64,000 nucleotides of DNA. Origin: Ensifer adhaerens. Its GTDB lineage: Bacteria; Pseudomonadota; Alphaproteobacteria; Rhizobiales; Rhizobiaceae. A model generated the notes under the pieces. The model searched no databases. It was given only the letters and a program-made list of their open reading frames with translations, and was not told where the DNA came from. Positions 26,323-37,948 of this stretch are shown here, piece after piece; within the stretch, counting starts at the first letter, position 1, and the number at the start of each line of letters is the position of its first letter. The DNA is taken from the NCBI RefSeq assembly GCF_020035535.1, contig NZ_CP083349.1, positions 1,116,001 through 1,180,000 of the forward strand, written 5' to 3'. Both the position numbers and the translations under genes were made by a program.

Positions 26323-26619
26323 TTAGCTGAAACGGATAATTGCCACTTCGCCTTCGAGCGCACCCTGGTAGGCTGAGGCGTGAGGCTCGTCGCTCGGGAC
26401 TTCGGTCAATGTACCGATCTGGTCCAGGTCAGCCTCGAGAAAACCTTCTTCGGCAAGCGCGTTCAGCGCTTCGCGAACGGCGGTATCGTCGTCGGGCGCC
26501 TTGAGCATCACGTGAATGTCCACGCCATCTCCGTCGCCATCGGTCTCGTAGGCCTTGCCGATGATGATGAACACCATCGGTTCGTCCGGGGCATTGTCGT
26601 TGTCTGGGGTGACGGCCAT
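26323..26619 (-). CDS. Conserved small acidic protein, hypothetical
   Basis: The 98-residue product starts at ATG 26619 with AAGGAAA upstream. It is acidic, with no signal peptide and no membrane segment. The sequence shows an alternating strand/helix pattern: PMVFIIIGKAYETDGDGDGVDIHVMLKAPDDDTAVREALNALAEEGF, then LDQIGTLTEVP. This suggests a small alpha/beta domain. The frame stays open to 26934, but the extra N-terminus is low in coding character. It is the only intact gene of unknown role inside the ribosomal supercluster, lying opposite to all its neighbours. No function is assigned. Confidence 0.7.
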   Translation of the reverse strand: MAVTPDNDNAPDEPMVFIIIGKAYETDGDGDGVDIHVMLKAPDDDTAVREALNALAEEGFLEADLDQIGTLTEVPSDEPHASAYQGALEGEVAIIRFS

Positions 26620-27182
26620 TTTGTTTCCTTTCGAATGACTGGCGGACATTAGCGTCCTTTTAAGTCCAGCGCGACGGAAATGCAGTGCCCTTCGAACGCT
26701 TCTCCAGGGGGCCGACTCGAAGCCGGTGGAAAACCGCCACAAAGTGGTTGCCGATTCCTTAACCTTGTCGGACACTCCACGTGCTGAAGGGGCAAAGAGG
26801 CGGGTGCCGGGCGCGGAACCATGTGCAAAAGCCTTGTTTTGCAGGCATGTCAGGCCTGTGTGCGATAGAATATTTCTTAATTGCCCTTGACTGTTGGCCT
26901 TGAAATCAGTACACCCCGCCGCATCGGAGCCCATGTGAGGCTGGCTGGTTCGGAACGTCGCGTTCTGGAGTTCGCCTCAAACAAGGTTCGAAACGCACGC
27001 TGACGACAACAATGCTGCACGCATGACGCGCAATATAGTGCGTCCTCTGCTTTATTTGGGGCCATCTGCGGAAAAGCGGATCGGCCCCTGTTTTGCGCAT
27101 TTCATGAGGCGTTCGACATCGCCGGCGACGGCAACGATCCGCCCGCAAGGGTAACGTGACAAGATTTTGCAAGGATGGGTAT
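26620..27182. other. Intergenic region before the str operon
   Basis: No gene is supported in these 563 nt. A possible promoter is CTTGAC-N17-GTACAC ending near 26909, but its -10 box is poor. A strong hairpin at 27058-27088 followed by TGTTTTG lies about 94 nt before rpsL and is listed separately. The promoter of the small minus-strand gene at 26323-26619 must also lie here. Confidence 0.4.
27058..27095 (+). terminator. Attenuator-like hairpin in the rpsL leader
   Basis: GGGGCC-ATCTGC (27058-27069) pairs with GCGGAT-C-GGCCCC (27076-27088) across a GGAAAA loop, with one bulged C and one T-G pair, followed by TGTTTTG. It lies 95 nt before rpsL, where it could terminate short transcripts and so regulate the str operon. 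Confidence 0.55.
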
Positions 27183-27554
27183 ATGCCTACCGTAAACCAG
27201 CTGATCCGCAAGCCTCGTCAGGCACAGGTAAAGCGCAACAAGGTTCCTGCTCTGCAGGAAAACCCGCAGAAGCGTGGTGTTTGCACCCGCGTTTACACGA
27301 CGACCCCGAAGAAGCCGAACTCGGCTCTCCGTAAGGTTGCCAAGATTCGCCTGACGAACGGCTTCGAAGTCATCGGCTACATCCCGGGTGAAGGTCACAA
27401 CCTTCAGGAGCACTCGGTTGTTATGATCCGCGGCGGCCGCGTAAAGGACCTTCCGGGTGTTCGCTACCACATCATCCGTGGCGTTCTCGACACCCAGGGC
27501 GTCAAGAACCGCAAGCAGCGCCGTTCGAAGTACGGTGCGAAGCGTCCGAAGTAA
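27183..27554 (+). CDS. rpsL: Ribosomal protein S12
   Basis: S12 sits at the decoding centre and controls accuracy. The 123-residue protein keeps both lysines whose change gives streptomycin resistance: the PKKPNSA loop (K43) and [13 protein letters not shown] (K88). The sequence is therefore of the streptomycin-sensitive type at these sites. ATG 27183 gives the standard [12 protein letters not shown] start; the frame from 27156 is leader. It is the first gene of the str operon. Confidence 0.98.
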
Positions 27555-27601
27555 TTCGGTTTTGAAAATCCTGGCGCTGCGCGAGGTCCTCCGCGTGGTA
27601 A

Positions 27602-28102
<501 letters not shown>

Positions 28103-28135
28103 TTCTGGCGCGAACGTCTCAAGAGGCAGTCCACT

Positions 28136-30235
28136 ATGGCACGCGAATATAAAATCGAAGACTACCGTAACTTCGGTATCATGGCGCACATCGACGCCGG
28201 CAAGACCACGACGACCGAGCGCATCCTTTACTACACCGGCAAGTCCCACAAGATCGGCGAAGTCCACGACGGCGCCGCGACCATGGATTGGATGGAGCAG
28301 GAGCAGGAACGCGGCATCACGATCACGTCTGCTGCGACGACCACCTTCTGGAAGGGTCGTGACGGCAAGGCTCGCCGCTTCAACATCATCGACACCCCCG
28401 GTCACGTCGACTTCACCATTGAAGTCGAGCGTTCGCTGCGCGTTCTCGACGGCGCCATCGCGCTGCTCGACGCCAACGCCGGTGTTGAGCCGCAGACGGA
28501 AACCGTCTGGCGTCAGGCGGAAAAGTACAACGTTCCGCGCATGATCTTCTGCAACAAGATGGACAAGACCGGCGCGGACTTCTACCGCTCGGTCGAGATG
28601 ATCAAGACCCGCCTGGGCGCGATCGCCGTCGTCATGCAGCTGCCGATCGGCGCTGAAACCGAGTTCAAGGGCGTTATCGACCTCGTCGAGATGAACGCTC
28701 TCGTCTGGCGCGACGAATCGCTCGGCGCCCAGTGGGACGTCGTCGAGATCCCGGACGACATGAAGGCGAAGGCTGAAGAATATCGCGAAAAGCTGATCGA
28801 GACCGTTGTCGAGATCGACGAAGCTGCGATGGAAGCCTACCTCGAAGGCAACATGCCGTCGAACGACAAGATCCGCGAACTCGTTCGCCGCGGCACCATC
28901 GACGTGAAGTTCCACCCGATGTTCTGCGGTACCGCGTTCAAGAACAAGGGTGTTCAGCCGCTGCTCGACGCGGTTGTCGACTACCTGCCGTCGCCGCTCG
29001 ACATTCCGGCGATCAAGGGTATCGACGCGAAGACCGAAGCTGAAATCGAACGTCACGCTGACGATGCCGAGCCGCTTTCGATGCTCGCGTTCAAGATCAT
29101 GAACGACCCCTTCGTCGGTTCGCTCACCTTCGCGCGCATCTATTCGGGCAAGCTCGAAAAGGGCTCGTCGGTCATGAACACGGTCAAGGACAAGCGCGAG
29201 CGCGTCGGCCGTATGCTGCAGATGCACTCGAACAGCCGTGAAGACATCGAAGAAGCCTTTGCAGGCGACATCGTTGCTCTGGCTGGTCTCAAGGAAACCA
29301 CCACTGGCGATACGCTCTGCGACCCGTTGAAGCCGGTTATCCTTGAGCGCATGGAATTCCCGGAGCCGGTTATCCAGATCGCGATCGAGCCGAAGTCCAA
29401 GGGCGACCAGGAAAAGATGGGCCTCGCGCTCAACCGCCTGGCTGCTGAAGACCCGTCCTTCCGCGTCAAGACTGACCAGGAATCCGGCCAGACGATCATC
29501 GCTGGCATGGGCGAACTTCACCTCGACATCATCGTCGACCGTATGCGTCGCGAGTTCAAGGTTGAAGCCAACGTCGGTGCCCCGCAGGTTGCTTACCGCG
29601 AAACCATCACGCGTCAGCACGAAGAAGACTACACGCACAAGAAGCAGTCCGGTGGTACCGGTCAGTTCGCGCGCGTCAAGATCGTCTTCGAACCGAACCC
29701 GGAAGGCGAAGACTTCAAGTTCGAATCCAAGATCGTCGGTGGTGCTGTTCCGAAGGAATACATCCCGGGCGTTCAGAAGGGTATCGAAAGCGTTCTGTCT
29801 TCCGGTCCGCTCGCTGGCTTCCCGATGCTGGGTGTCAAGGCGACGCTCATCGACGGTGCATTCCACGACGTCGACTCGTCGGTTCTGGCCTTCGAAATCG
29901 CTTCGCGTGCTTGCTTCCGTGAAGCTGCCAAGAAGGCCGGTGCACAGCTGCTCGAGCCGATGATGAAGGTTGAAGTCGTAACGCCGGAAGACTACGTCGG
30001 CGACGTTATCGGCGACCTCAACTCCCGTCGTGGCCAGATCCAGGGCCAGGAATCGCGTGGCGTTGCCGTTGTGATCAACGCAAACGTCCCGCTGGCGAAC
30101 ATGTTCAAGTACGTCGACAACCTGCGGTCCATGTCGCAGGGCCGCGCACAGTACACGATGACCTTCGATCACTACGCGCCGGTCCCGTCGAACGTCGCAC
30201 AGGAAATCCAGGCAAAGTATTCCGGTCAGAAGTGA
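28136..30235 (+). CDS. fusA: Elongation factor G
   Basis: This GTPase drives translocation and, with ribosome recycling factor, ribosome splitting. The 699-residue protein has P-loop AHIDAGKTT, switch II DTPGHVD, guanine motif NKMD, then domains II-V including the domain IV loop that enters the A site. AAGAGG lies before ATG 28136. It is third in the str operon, 33 nt after rpsG. This is one full-length EF-G; no second copy is in the window. Confidence 0.98.
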   Translation: MAREYKIEDYRNFGIMAHIDAGKTTTTERILYYTGKSHKIGEVHDGAATMDWMEQEQERGITITSAATTTFWKGRDGKARRFNIIDTPGHVDFTIEVERSLRVLDGAIALLDANAGVEPQTETVWRQAEKYNVPRMIFCNKMDKTGADFYRSVEMIKTRLGAIAVVMQLPIGAETEFKGVIDLVEMNALVWRDESLGAQWDVVEIPDDMKAKAEEYREKLIETVVEIDEAAMEAYLEGNMPSNDKIRELVRRGTIDVKFHPMFCGTAFKNKGVQPLLDAVVDYLPSPLDIPAIKGIDAKTEAEIERHADDAEPLSMLAFKIMNDPFVGSLTFARIYSGKLEKGSSVMNTVKDKRERVGRMLQMHSNSREDIEEAFAGDIVALAGLKETTTGDTLCDPLKPVILERMEFPEPVIQIAIEPKSKGDQEKMGLALNRLAAEDPSFRVKTDQESGQTIIAGMGELHLDIIVDRMRREFKVEANVGAPQVAYRETITRQHEEDYTHKKQSGGTGQFARVKIVFEPNPEGEDFKFESKIVGGAVPKEYIPGVQKGIESVLSSGPLAGFPMLGVKATLIDGAFHDVDSSVLAFEIASRACFREAAKKAGAQLLEPMMKVEVVTPEDYVGDVIGDLNSRRGQIQGQESRGVAVVINANVPLANMFKYVDNLRSMSQGRAQYTMTFDHYAPVPSNVAQEIQAKYSGQK

Positions 30236-30306
30236 CCGGAATACCGATACGCTGAACGCAGATAAAAAGTTTTCCCCGCGAGGGGATAGAGAACGGAGAG
30301 CCGGAA

Positions 30307-31482
<1,176 letters not shown>

Positions 31483-31802
31483 TCGGCGAGACTGAGGGCG
31501 GGAAGACACAAGGCGCATGTGCTATGCGCCTTGGACATACCCGCCCCGAAAGATTTAGTTGGTCGCACGGCTTGCCGAAGACGACGAAATAGTGCAAATG
31601 GCGCCCACGCGTGATTTGCACGGTGCTTCGACGTTGTGCGCTCACAAGAAGACAGGCCGGCCACGGCCGCTCAAATAGGAAGGGGCAGGGGAAACCCTGT
31701 CCCTCCGATCTTTGAAAAGTTAGCGGACTGGCCGAAATTAAACGAAGTTCACTGCGTGTTTTTCCACGGAAACCGCAAGTAACCTGAACAAGGATAAGTC
31801 GT
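31483..31802 (+). promoter_or_regulatory. tuf-rpsJ spacer with structured S10-operon leader
   Basis: This 320-nt gap holds no gene. It contains a nested hairpin at 31496-31546 (outer GGGCGGG/CCCGCCC, inner 9-bp AAGGCGCAT/ATGCGCCTT). A second short stem GCAAAT/ATTTGC spans about 31596-31621. A GAAA-capped 10-bp hairpin stands at 31681-31704, about 100 nt before rpsJ. In E. coli the S10 leader is bound by L4, causing attenuation; a comparable role here is an inference. Confidence 0.55.
31681..31704 (+). promoter_or_regulatory. GNRA-capped hairpin in the S10 leader
   Basis: AGGGGCAGGG (31681-31690), loop GAAA, then CCCTGTCCCT (31695-31704) gives 10 pairs with one G-T. No T run follows, so it looks like a protein-binding or folding element rather than a terminator. 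It is the most stable structure near rpsJ. Confidence 0.6.
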
Positions 31803-32111
31803 ATGAACGGCCAGAACATCCGCATCCGCCTCAAGGCGTTTGATCACCGGATCCTCGACGCCTCGACGCGCGAAATCGTGTCGACGGCAAAGCGTACCGG
31901 TGCAAGCGTGCGCGGTCCCGTACCGCTGCCGACGCGCATTGAAAAGTTTACGGTCAACCGCTCGCCGCACGTCGACAAGAAGAGCCGTGAACAGTTCGAA
32001 ATGCGCACCCACAAGCGCCTTCTCGACATCGTAGACCCGACCCCGCAGACCGTTGACGCGCTGATGAAGCTCGACCTGGCTGCCGGCGTCGACGTGGAAA
32101 TCAAGCTTTAA
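31803..32111 (+). CDS. rpsJ: Ribosomal protein S10 / NusE
   Basis: S10 is a 30S head protein and also joins NusB in antitermination complexes and binds NusG. The 102-residue protein shows the [18 protein letters not shown] start and the long basic loop [24 protein letters not shown]. It opens the S10 operon (rpsJ-rplC-rplD-rplW-rplB-rpsS-rplV-rpsC-rplP-rpmC-rpsQ). Confidence 0.98.
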
Positions 32112-32252
32112 TAAACAAGGAAGGTACGTGGACCCCTCGGTCCAACGGCTTCCAAAAACGGGCGACCTCAAGATCGGATGATCTCAAGGAAACCTTAAAC
32201 CAGAGATGTGAGGGGGCTCGCTCCGTCACTAACTCTCAAGAGGAATGAACCA

Positions 32253-32939
32253 ATGCGTTCAGGTGTGATTGCACAGAAAGTGGGAATGACCCGCGTCTAT
32301 AACGACGCTGGTGAGCATATCCCGGTTACAGTTTTGAAGCTGGAGAACTGCCAGGTGGTAGCCCAGCGTACGGAAGAAAAGAACGGCTACGTGGCTGTCC
32401 AGCTCGGTGCTGGCCGCTCCAAGGTCAAGAACACGCCGAAGGCGATGCGCGGCCACTTTGCTGCTGCCAACGTCGAGCCGAAGGCGAAGCTCGTCGAGTT
32501 CCGCGTTTCCGCGGACAACCTGATCGACATCGGTGCAGAACTGACGGCCAACCATTTTGTTGCCGGCCAGCTCGTTGACGTCACCGGTACCACGATCGGT
32601 AAGGGTTTTGCTGGTGCCATCAAGCGCCACAACTTCGGCGGTCTGCGTGCAACGCACGGCGTTTCCGTATCGCACCGTTCGCATGGTTCTACCGGTTCCA
32701 ACCAGGATCCGGGCCGCGTTTGGAAGGGCAAGCGCATGGCTGGTCACATGGGTCAGACCCGCGTCACCACCCAGAACCTCGAAGTCGTATCGACCGATGA
32801 AGACCGCGGTCTGATCCTGGTCAAGGGCGCAGTCCCCGGCTCCAAGGGTGCCTGGATCGTCGTTCGTGACGCCATCAAGTCGGGCACCCCGGAAGGCGCT
32901 CCGCGCCCGGCCGCTGTGCGCGCCGAAGCATCGAAGTAA
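32253..32939 (+). CDS. rplC: Ribosomal protein L3
   Basis: L3 is an early assembly protein that reaches the peptidyl-transferase centre. The 228-residue protein starts at ATG 32253 ([16 protein letters not shown]) with AAGAGGAA upstream; the frame from 32208 is spacer. The central glycine-rich extension [23 protein letters not shown] holds the Gln that is methylated by PrmB in enterobacteria. It is followed after 12 nt by rplD. Confidence 0.98.
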   Translation: MRSGVIAQKVGMTRVYNDAGEHIPVTVLKLENCQVVAQRTEEKNGYVAVQLGAGRSKVKNTPKAMRGHFAAANVEPKAKLVEFRVSADNLIDIGAELTANHFVAGQLVDVTGTTIGKGFAGAIKRHNFGGLRATHGVSVSHRSHGSTGSNQDPGRVWKGKRMAGHMGQTRVTTQNLEVVSTDEDRGLILVKGAVPGSKGAWIVVRDAIKSGTPEGAPRPAAVRAEASK

Positions 32940-32951
32940 GGGAGCCGAGTA

Positions 32952-33572
32952 ATGGATCTCAACGTCAAAACCCTCGAGGGCAAGGACGCAGGAAAGGTTT
33001 CCCTTTCTGACGCCATTTTCGGCCTCGAACCCCGTGAAGACATCATTGCCCGCGTCGTTCGCTGGCAGCTCGCCAAGAAGCAGCAGGGCACGCATAAGGC
33101 CAAGGGCCGCGCGGAAGTTTCGCGCACCGGCGCCAAGATGTACAAGCAGAAGGGTACGGGCCGCGCCCGCCACCACTCCGCTCGCGCTCCGCAGTTCCGT
33201 GGCGGTGGTAAGGCTCATGGCCCGGTTGTCCGCAGCCACGCACACGACCTTCCGAAGAAGGTTCGTGCTCTCGGCTTGCGCCATGCGCTCTCGGCCAAGC
33301 TGAAGGCTGAAGAGATCATCGTCATCGACGATCTCGTCGCCAAGGAAGCCAAGACCAAGGCACTCGCCGGCGTGTTCGCCTCGCTCGGCCTCACCAACGC
33401 TCTGATCATCGGCGGCGCCGAGATCGAGAACAACTTCAAGCTCGCAGCCCAGAACATCCCGAACGTGGACGTTCTGCCGGTTCAGGGCATCAACGTTTAC
33501 GACATTCTGCGCCGTGGCAAGCTCGTGCTTTCCAAGGCTGCCGTGGAAGCTCTGGAGGAGCGGTTCAAATGA
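32952..33572 (+). CDS. rplD: Ribosomal protein L4
   Basis: L4 lines the exit tunnel and in E. coli represses the S10 operon through its leader RNA. The 206-residue protein has the tunnel loop with [20 protein letters not shown] and [10 protein letters not shown]. The stop codon overlaps the rplW start (ATGA), so the two are translationally coupled. Confidence 0.98.
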   Translation: MDLNVKTLEGKDAGKVSLSDAIFGLEPREDIIARVVRWQLAKKQQGTHKAKGRAEVSRTGAKMYKQKGTGRARHHSARAPQFRGGGKAHGPVVRSHAHDLPKKVRALGLRHALSAKLKAEEIIVIDDLVAKEAKTKALAGVFASLGLTNALIIGGAEIENNFKLAAQNIPNVDVLPVQGINVYDILRRGKLVLSKAAVEALEERFK

Positions 33573-33862
33573 CGGATCTTCGCCACTACGACGTGATCGT
33601 GTCTCCCTCGATCACTGAAAAGTCGACGCTGGTTTCCGAACAGAACCAGGTCGTCTTCAACGTCGCCAAGGACGCTTCGAAGCCTGAGATCAAGGCTGCT
33701 GTCGAAGCTCTGTTCGGCGTCAAGGTTACGGCTGTGAACACGCTGGTCCGCAAGGGCAAGACGAAGCGTTTCCGCGGCTTTGCCGGAAAGCAGAAGGACG
33801 TGAAGAAGGCGATCATTACGCTCGCCGACGGTCAGTCCATCGACGTCTCCACCGGTCTCTAA
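33569..33862 (+). CDS. rplW: Ribosomal protein L23
   Basis: L23 sits at the tunnel exit and docks trigger factor and SRP. The 97-residue protein has the typical start [20 protein letters not shown] and the basic loop [20 protein letters not shown]. It overlaps rplD by 4 nt and is followed by rplB after 43 nt. Confidence 0.97.
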   Translation: MTDLRHYDVIVSPSITEKSTLVSEQNQVVFNVAKDASKPEIKAAVEALFGVKVTAVNTLVRKGKTKRFRGFAGKQKDVKKAIITLADGQSIDVSTGL

Positions 33863-33905
33863 CGGATAGGCCCATTAGGGTAAAAACCCAAAAGGGAACA
33901 AGAAA

Positions 33906-34742
33906 ATGGCATTGAAAAATTTCAATCCGACGACCCCGAGCCAGCGTCAGCTGGTCATCGTAGACCGGTCCGGCCTCTACAAGGGCAAGCCGGTCAAGGC
34001 GCTGACCGAAGGCCTGTCCTCCAAGGGCGGTCGCAACAACCTCGGTCGCATCACCGTTCGCTTCCAGGGTGGCGGTCACAAGCGTACGTATCGTCTGGTC
34101 GACTTCAAGCGTCGCAAGTTCGACGTTGAAGGCACGGTCGAGCGTCTGGAATACGACCCGAACCGCACCGCGTTCATCGCGCTCGTCAACTACGCCGACG
34201 GCGAAAAGGCCTACATCCTCGCTCCGCAGCGCCTCGCTGCTGGCGACAAGGTCATCGCTTCGGAAAAGGCCGTTGACGTAAAGCCCGGCAACACGATGCC
34301 GCTGCAGTACATCCCGGTCGGCTCCATCATCCACAACGTGGAAATGAAGCCGGGCAAGGGCGGCCAGATGGCTCGCTCTGCTGGTACCTATGCGCAGCTC
34401 GTCGGTCGTGACCAGGGCATGGCGATCCTTCGTCTGAACTCGGGCGAACAGCGCCTTGTGCACGGTTCCTGCCTCGCATCGATCGGCGCCGTATCGAACC
34501 CCGATCACGGCAACATCAATGACGGTAAGGCTGGTCGTTCGCGTTGGCGCGGTAAGCGTCCGCACGTTCGCGGCGTCGTCATGAACCCGGTTGACCACCC
34601 GCACGGCGGTGGTGAAGGCCGTACCTCGGGTGGTCGTCACCCGGTTACCCCGTGGGGCAAGCCCACGAAGGGCAAGCGTACGCGCTCGAACAAGTCGACC
34701 GACAAGTTCATCATGCGCTCGCGGCACCAGAAGAAGAAGTAA
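33906..34742 (+). CDS. rplB: Ribosomal protein L2
   Basis: L2 is needed for subunit joining and peptidyl-transferase function. The 278-residue protein carries the conserved RNA-binding core ([22 protein letters not shown]) and the C-terminal motif [20 protein letters not shown] with the conserved His pair. AAGGGAACAAGAAA precedes the ATG. Confidence 0.98.
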   Translation: MALKNFNPTTPSQRQLVIVDRSGLYKGKPVKALTEGLSSKGGRNNLGRITVRFQGGGHKRTYRLVDFKRRKFDVEGTVERLEYDPNRTAFIALVNYADGEKAYILAPQRLAAGDKVIASEKAVDVKPGNTMPLQYIPVGSIIHNVEMKPGKGGQMARSAGTYAQLVGRDQGMAILRLNSGEQRLVHGSCLASIGAVSNPDHGNINDGKAGRSRWRGKRPHVRGVVMNPVDHPHGGGEGRTSGGRHPVTPWGKPTKGKRTRSNKSTDKFIMRSRHQKKK

Positions 34743-34757
34743 GAGAGGAAGTCTCGA

Positions 34758-35036
34758 ATGACTCGTTCAGTATGGAAAGGTCCGTTCGTTGACGGTTATC
34801 TTCTCAAGAAGGCTGAGAAGGTCCGCGAAGGCGGTCGCAACGAAGTGATCAAGATTTGGAGCCGCCGCTCCACGATCCTTCCGCAGTTTGTCGGCCTCAC
34901 CTTCGGCGTCTACAACGGCAGCAAGCACGTTCCGGTCAGCGTCAATGAAGACATGGTCGGTCACAAGTTTGGCGAATTCTCTCCGACCCGGACCTACTAC
35001 GGTCATGGCGCGGACAAGAAGGCAAAGAGGAAGTAA
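34758..35036 (+). CDS. rpsS: Ribosomal protein S19
   Basis: S19 forms a complex with S13 in the 30S head and contacts A-site tRNA. The 92-residue protein begins [20 protein letters not shown] and has the [22 protein letters not shown] motif. It sits 15 nt after rplB and 2 nt before rplV. Confidence 0.98.
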   Translation: MTRSVWKGPFVDGYLLKKAEKVREGGRNEVIKIWSRRSTILPQFVGLTFGVYNGSKHVPVSVNEDMVGHKFGEFSPTRTYYGHGADKKAKRK

Positions 35037-35038
35037 CA

Positions 35039-35428
35039 ATGGGCAAGGCAAAAGCCGAACGCCGGCTGAAGGATAATGAGGCGCAGGCAATTGCGCGCAC
35101 GATCCGCGTCAGCCCCCAGAAGCTCAACCTGGTTGCCGCGATGATCCGCGGCAAGAAGGTCGATCGCGCTCTGGCCGAACTGGAGTTCTCCCGCAAGCGC
35201 ATCGCAGAAACGGTCAAGAAGACCCTTGAATCTGCGATTGCAAACGCCGAGAACAACCACGATCTCGACGTCGATTCGCTCGTCGTTGCAGAAGCTTACG
35301 TTGGCAAGTCGATTGTCATGAAGCGCTTCCACGCTCGTGGTCGCGGCCGTGCATCGCGTGTCGAAAAGCCATTCTCGCACCTGACGATCGTCGTCCGTGA
35401 AGTGGAAGCCAAAGGGGAGGCCGCATAA
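35039..35428 (+). CDS. rplV: Ribosomal protein L22
   Basis: L22 extends a beta hairpin into the exit tunnel near the macrolide site. The 129-residue protein shows [21 protein letters not shown] and the hairpin sequence [20 protein letters not shown]. Its stop codon shares one base with the rpsC start, so the genes are coupled. Confidence 0.98.
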   Translation: MGKAKAERRLKDNEAQAIARTIRVSPQKLNLVAAMIRGKKVDRALAELEFSRKRIAETVKKTLESAIANAENNHDLDVDSLVVAEAYVGKSIVMKRFHARGRGRASRVEKPFSHLTIVVREVEAKGEAA

Positions 35429-36162
35429 TGGGTCAGAAGATTAATCCGATCGGCTTCCGTCTCGGTATCAACCGGACCTGGGATAGCCGCTGGTTCGCGG
35501 ACAACGCCGAATACGGCCAGCTTCTTCATGAAGACCTGAAGATCCGCGCTTACCTGATGGAAGAACTGAAGGCTGCCGGTATCGCCAAGGTGGTCATCGA
35601 GCGTCCGCACAAGAAGTGCCGCGTCACGATCCACTCGGCTCGCCCGGGTCTCATCATCGGCAAGAAGGGCGCTGACATCGAAAAGCTTCGCAAGAAGCTT
35701 TCCGAGATGACCAACTCCGAAACGCACCTCAACATCGTTGAAGTACGCAAGCCGGAAGTTGACGCAACGCTCGTTGCTCAGTCGATCGCCCAGCAGCTCG
35801 AGCGCCGCGTGGCTTTCCGCCGCGCGATGAAGCGCGCTGTTCAGTCGGCCATGCGTCTTGGCGCCGAAGGCATCAAGATCACCTGCGCCGGCCGCCTCGG
35901 TGGCGCCGAAATCGCTCGTACCGAATGGTACCGCGAAGGTCGCGTTCCGCTGCACACCCTGCGTGCGGACATCGACTACGGCACGGCTGAAGCGGAAACC
36001 GCTTTCGGCATCTGCGGCATCAAGGTCTGGATCTTCAAGGGCGAAATCCTCGAGCACGATCCGATGGCTTCCGAGCGTCGCGCGATCGAAAGTGACAACC
36101 AGGGCCCGGCAGGCCGTGATCGCGACCGTGGCGATCGTGACCGCCGTCGTGAAAACGCGTAA
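35428..36162 (+). CDS. rpsC: Ribosomal protein S3
   Basis: S3 lines the mRNA entry channel and has helicase-linked RNA contacts. The 244-residue protein has the start [20 protein letters not shown], a KH domain with the GXXG loop in [12 protein letters not shown], and the C-terminal domain. A charged tail ([17 protein letters not shown]) ends the protein, a rhizobial-style low-complexity extension. Confidence 0.98.
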   Translation: MGQKINPIGFRLGINRTWDSRWFADNAEYGQLLHEDLKIRAYLMEELKAAGIAKVVIERPHKKCRVTIHSARPGLIIGKKGADIEKLRKKLSEMTNSETHLNIVEVRKPEVDATLVAQSIAQQLERRVAFRRAMKRAVQSAMRLGAEGIKITCAGRLGGAEIARTEWYREGRVPLHTLRADIDYGTAEAETAFGICGIKVWIFKGEILEHDPMASERRAIESDNQGPAGRDRDRGDRDRRRENA

Positions 36163-36200
36163 CATTCGCGTTTGGCAGCCAATATCGGAGAAGTAAAAAA

Positions 36201-36614
36201 ATGTTGCAGCCAAAGCGTACGAAGTATCGCAAGCAGTTCAAGGGCCGCATCAAGGGCGTAGCCAAGGGCGGATCTGATCTCGCTTTCGGCGAATTCGGCC
36301 TTAAGGCTCAGGAACCCAACCGCGTGAATGCGCGCGAGATCGAAGCGGCCCGCCGCGCGATCACGCGTCACATGAAGCGCGCCGGCCGCGTCTGGATCCG
36401 TGTGTTCCCCGACGTTCCGGTCACCGCCAAGCCGACGGAAGTCCGCATGGGTAAGGGTAAGGGTTCGGTCGAATACTGGGCATGCAAGGTCAAGCCCGGC
36501 CGAATGATGTTTGAGATCGATGGTGTCAGCGAAGAACTTGCCCGTGAGGCACTTCGTCTTGGCGCTGCCAAGCTCTCTGTCAAGACGCGCTTCGTGCAGC
36601 GTATCGCAGAGTAA
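36201..36614 (+). CDS. rplP: Ribosomal protein L16
   Basis: L16 organises the A-site region of the 50S subunit. The 137-residue protein starts [19 protein letters not shown] and shows [20 protein letters not shown] and [20 protein letters not shown]. It is followed after 11 nt by rpmC. Confidence 0.98.
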   Translation: MLQPKRTKYRKQFKGRIKGVAKGGSDLAFGEFGLKAQEPNRVNAREIEAARRAITRHMKRAGRVWIRVFPDVPVTAKPTEVRMGKGKGSVEYWACKVKPGRMMFEIDGVSEELAREALRLGAAKLSVKTRFVQRIAE

Positions 36615-36625
36615 GGAGTGAACTC

Positions 36626-36826
36626 ATGAAAGCCGTAGATGTTCGCGCTCTGAGCGCTGATCAACTCAACGAAGAGCTTGCCAAGCTGAAGAAGGAGCAG
36701 TTCAACCTGCGCTTCCAGAAGGCAACCGGCCAGCTCGAGAAGTCTTCGCGTATTAACGAAGTCCGCAAGGACATCGCACGCGTCAAAACCATTGCCCGCC
36801 AGAAGGCGGCAGAAGCCAAGGCCTAA
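36626..36826 (+). CDS. rpmC: Ribosomal protein L29
   Basis: L29 neighbours L23 at the tunnel exit. The 66-residue protein is the usual two-helix form, with the core [20 protein letters not shown] followed by [30 protein letters not shown] precedes the ATG. Confidence 0.97.
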   Translation: MKAVDVRALSADQLNEELAKLKKEQFNLRFQKATGQLEKSSRINEVRKDIARVKTIARQKAAEAKA

Positions 36827-36838
36827 GGACCAGAAAAT

Positions 36839-37075
36839 ATGCCGAAACGCATTCTGCAGGGCACTGTTGTCAGCGACAAGAACGACAAGACTGTCGTCGT
36901 ACGGGTCGAGCGCCGCTTTGCGCATCCGATCCTCCAGAAGACCGTCCGTCGCTCGAAGAAGTACAAGGCGCACGACGAAAACAACCAGTACAAGGTTGGT
37001 GACGTCGTTTCCATCGAGGAATGTGCGCCGATCTCGAAGGATAAGCGCTGGACGGTAGTCGCCGCCCACGCTTGA
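36839..37075 (+). CDS. rpsQ: Ribosomal protein S17
   Basis: S17 is an OB-fold primary binder of 16S rRNA. The 78-residue protein starts [20 protein letters not shown] and has the [20 protein letters not shown] strand. It is the last gene of the S10 operon here; a 178-nt gap with a promoter-like element and a terminator-like hairpin follows. Confidence 0.97.
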   Translation: MPKRILQGTVVSDKNDKTVVVRVERRFAHPILQKTVRRSKKYKAHDENNQYKVGDVVSIEECAPISKDKRWTVVAAHA

Positions 37076-37101
37076 TTTCAGCAGGTTTTGACACCAAGAC
37101 C

Positions 37102-37130
37102 CTTGCGTCTTGGGAAAATACCTGTATGAA
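37102..37130 (+). promoter_or_regulatory. Promoter candidate for the spc operon
   Basis: CTTGCG (37102-37107), a 17-nt spacer and TATGAA (37125-37130) lie in the rpsQ-rplN gap, upstream of the hairpin at 37150. If active, the new transcript would pass through that hairpin, which would then act as an attenuator. Confidence 0.4.
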
Positions 37131-37149
37131 GCACGCAATTGAAGCAGGG

Positions 37150-37176
37150 GAACGCTCGATTCCGGGCGTTCTTTTG
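37150..37176 (+). terminator. Terminator-like hairpin between the S10 and spc operons
   Basis: GAACGCTC (37150-37157) pairs with GGGCGTTC (37164-37171) across a GATTCC loop, one T-G pair, followed by TTTTGCTTTG. The position is the classical S10/spc boundary (rpsQ/rplN), suggesting that the two operons are at least partly separate transcripts here. Confidence 0.75.
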
Positions 37177-37253
37177 CTTTGAGATGAGCACTATAAGCCG
37201 GGCGAGGGGGTTTCGACCCAACCGGCCTGGTAACAACAAGAAGGCGACCTGAC

Positions 37254-37622
37254 ATGATTCAGATGCAAACAAACCTCGACGTGGCGGATAATTCCGGCGC
37301 TCGTCGTGTCATGTGCATCAAGGTGCTGGGCGGCTCCAAGCGCAAGTATGCGTCGGTCGGCGACATCATTGTCGTTTCGATCAAGGAAGCCATTCCGCGC
37401 GGCCGCGTAAAGAAGGGTGATGTCATGAAGGCTGTTGTCGTTCGCACTGCGAAGGACATCCGCCGTCCGGATGGCTCTGTCATCCGCTTTGACACCAACG
37501 CAGCCGTTCTTATCGATAACAAGAAAGAGCCGATCGGCACCCGTATCTTCGGACCGGTTCCGCGCGAACTTCGCGCCAAGAACCACATGAAGATCATCTC
37601 GCTGGCTCCAGAAGTACTCTAA
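37254..37622 (+). CDS. rplN: Ribosomal protein L14
   Basis: L14 forms intersubunit bridges and binds RsfS. The 122-residue protein starts [20 protein letters not shown] and carries [20 protein letters not shown]. It opens the spc operon (rplN-rplX-rplE-rpsN-rpsH-rplF-rplR-rpsE-rpmD-rplO). Confidence 0.98.
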   Translation: MIQMQTNLDVADNSGARRVMCIKVLGGSKRKYASVGDIIVVSIKEAIPRGRVKKGDVMKAVVVRTAKDIRRPDGSVIRFDTNAAVLIDNKKEPIGTRIFGPVPRELRAKNHMKIISLAPEVL

Positions 37623-37636
37623 GGGAGCGTTAAGAG

Positions 37637-37948
37637 ATGCAAAAGATTCGCAAAGGCGACAAAGTCGTCGTTCTCACCGGTAAGGACAAGGGCCGTACCG
37701 GCGAAGTCGTACAGGTAATGCCGAAGGAAGACCGGGCTGTCGTGCGTGGCGTAAACATGGTGAAGCGTCACCAGCGCCAGACCCAGAGCCAGGAAGCCGG
37801 CATCATCAACAAGGAAGCCTCGATCCATCTTTCGAACATCGCGATTGCCGATCCGAAGGACGGCAAGCCGACCCGCGTCGGTTTCAAGATCGATGGCGAC
37901 AAGAAGGTCCGCGTGGCCAAGCGTTCGGGAGTAGTGATCGATGGCTAA
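37637..37948 (+). CDS. rplX: Ribosomal protein L24
   Basis: L24 is an early assembly initiator near the tunnel exit. The 103-residue protein has the KOW motif near its N-terminus ([20 protein letters not shown]) and the [20 protein letters not shown] loop. Its end overlaps the start of rplE by 8 nt, giving translational coupling. Confidence 0.97.
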   Translation: MQKIRKGDKVVVLTGKDKGRTGEVVQVMPKEDRAVVRGVNMVKRHQRQTQSQEAGIINKEASIHLSNIAIADPKDGKPTRVGFKIDGDKKVRVAKRSGVVIDG

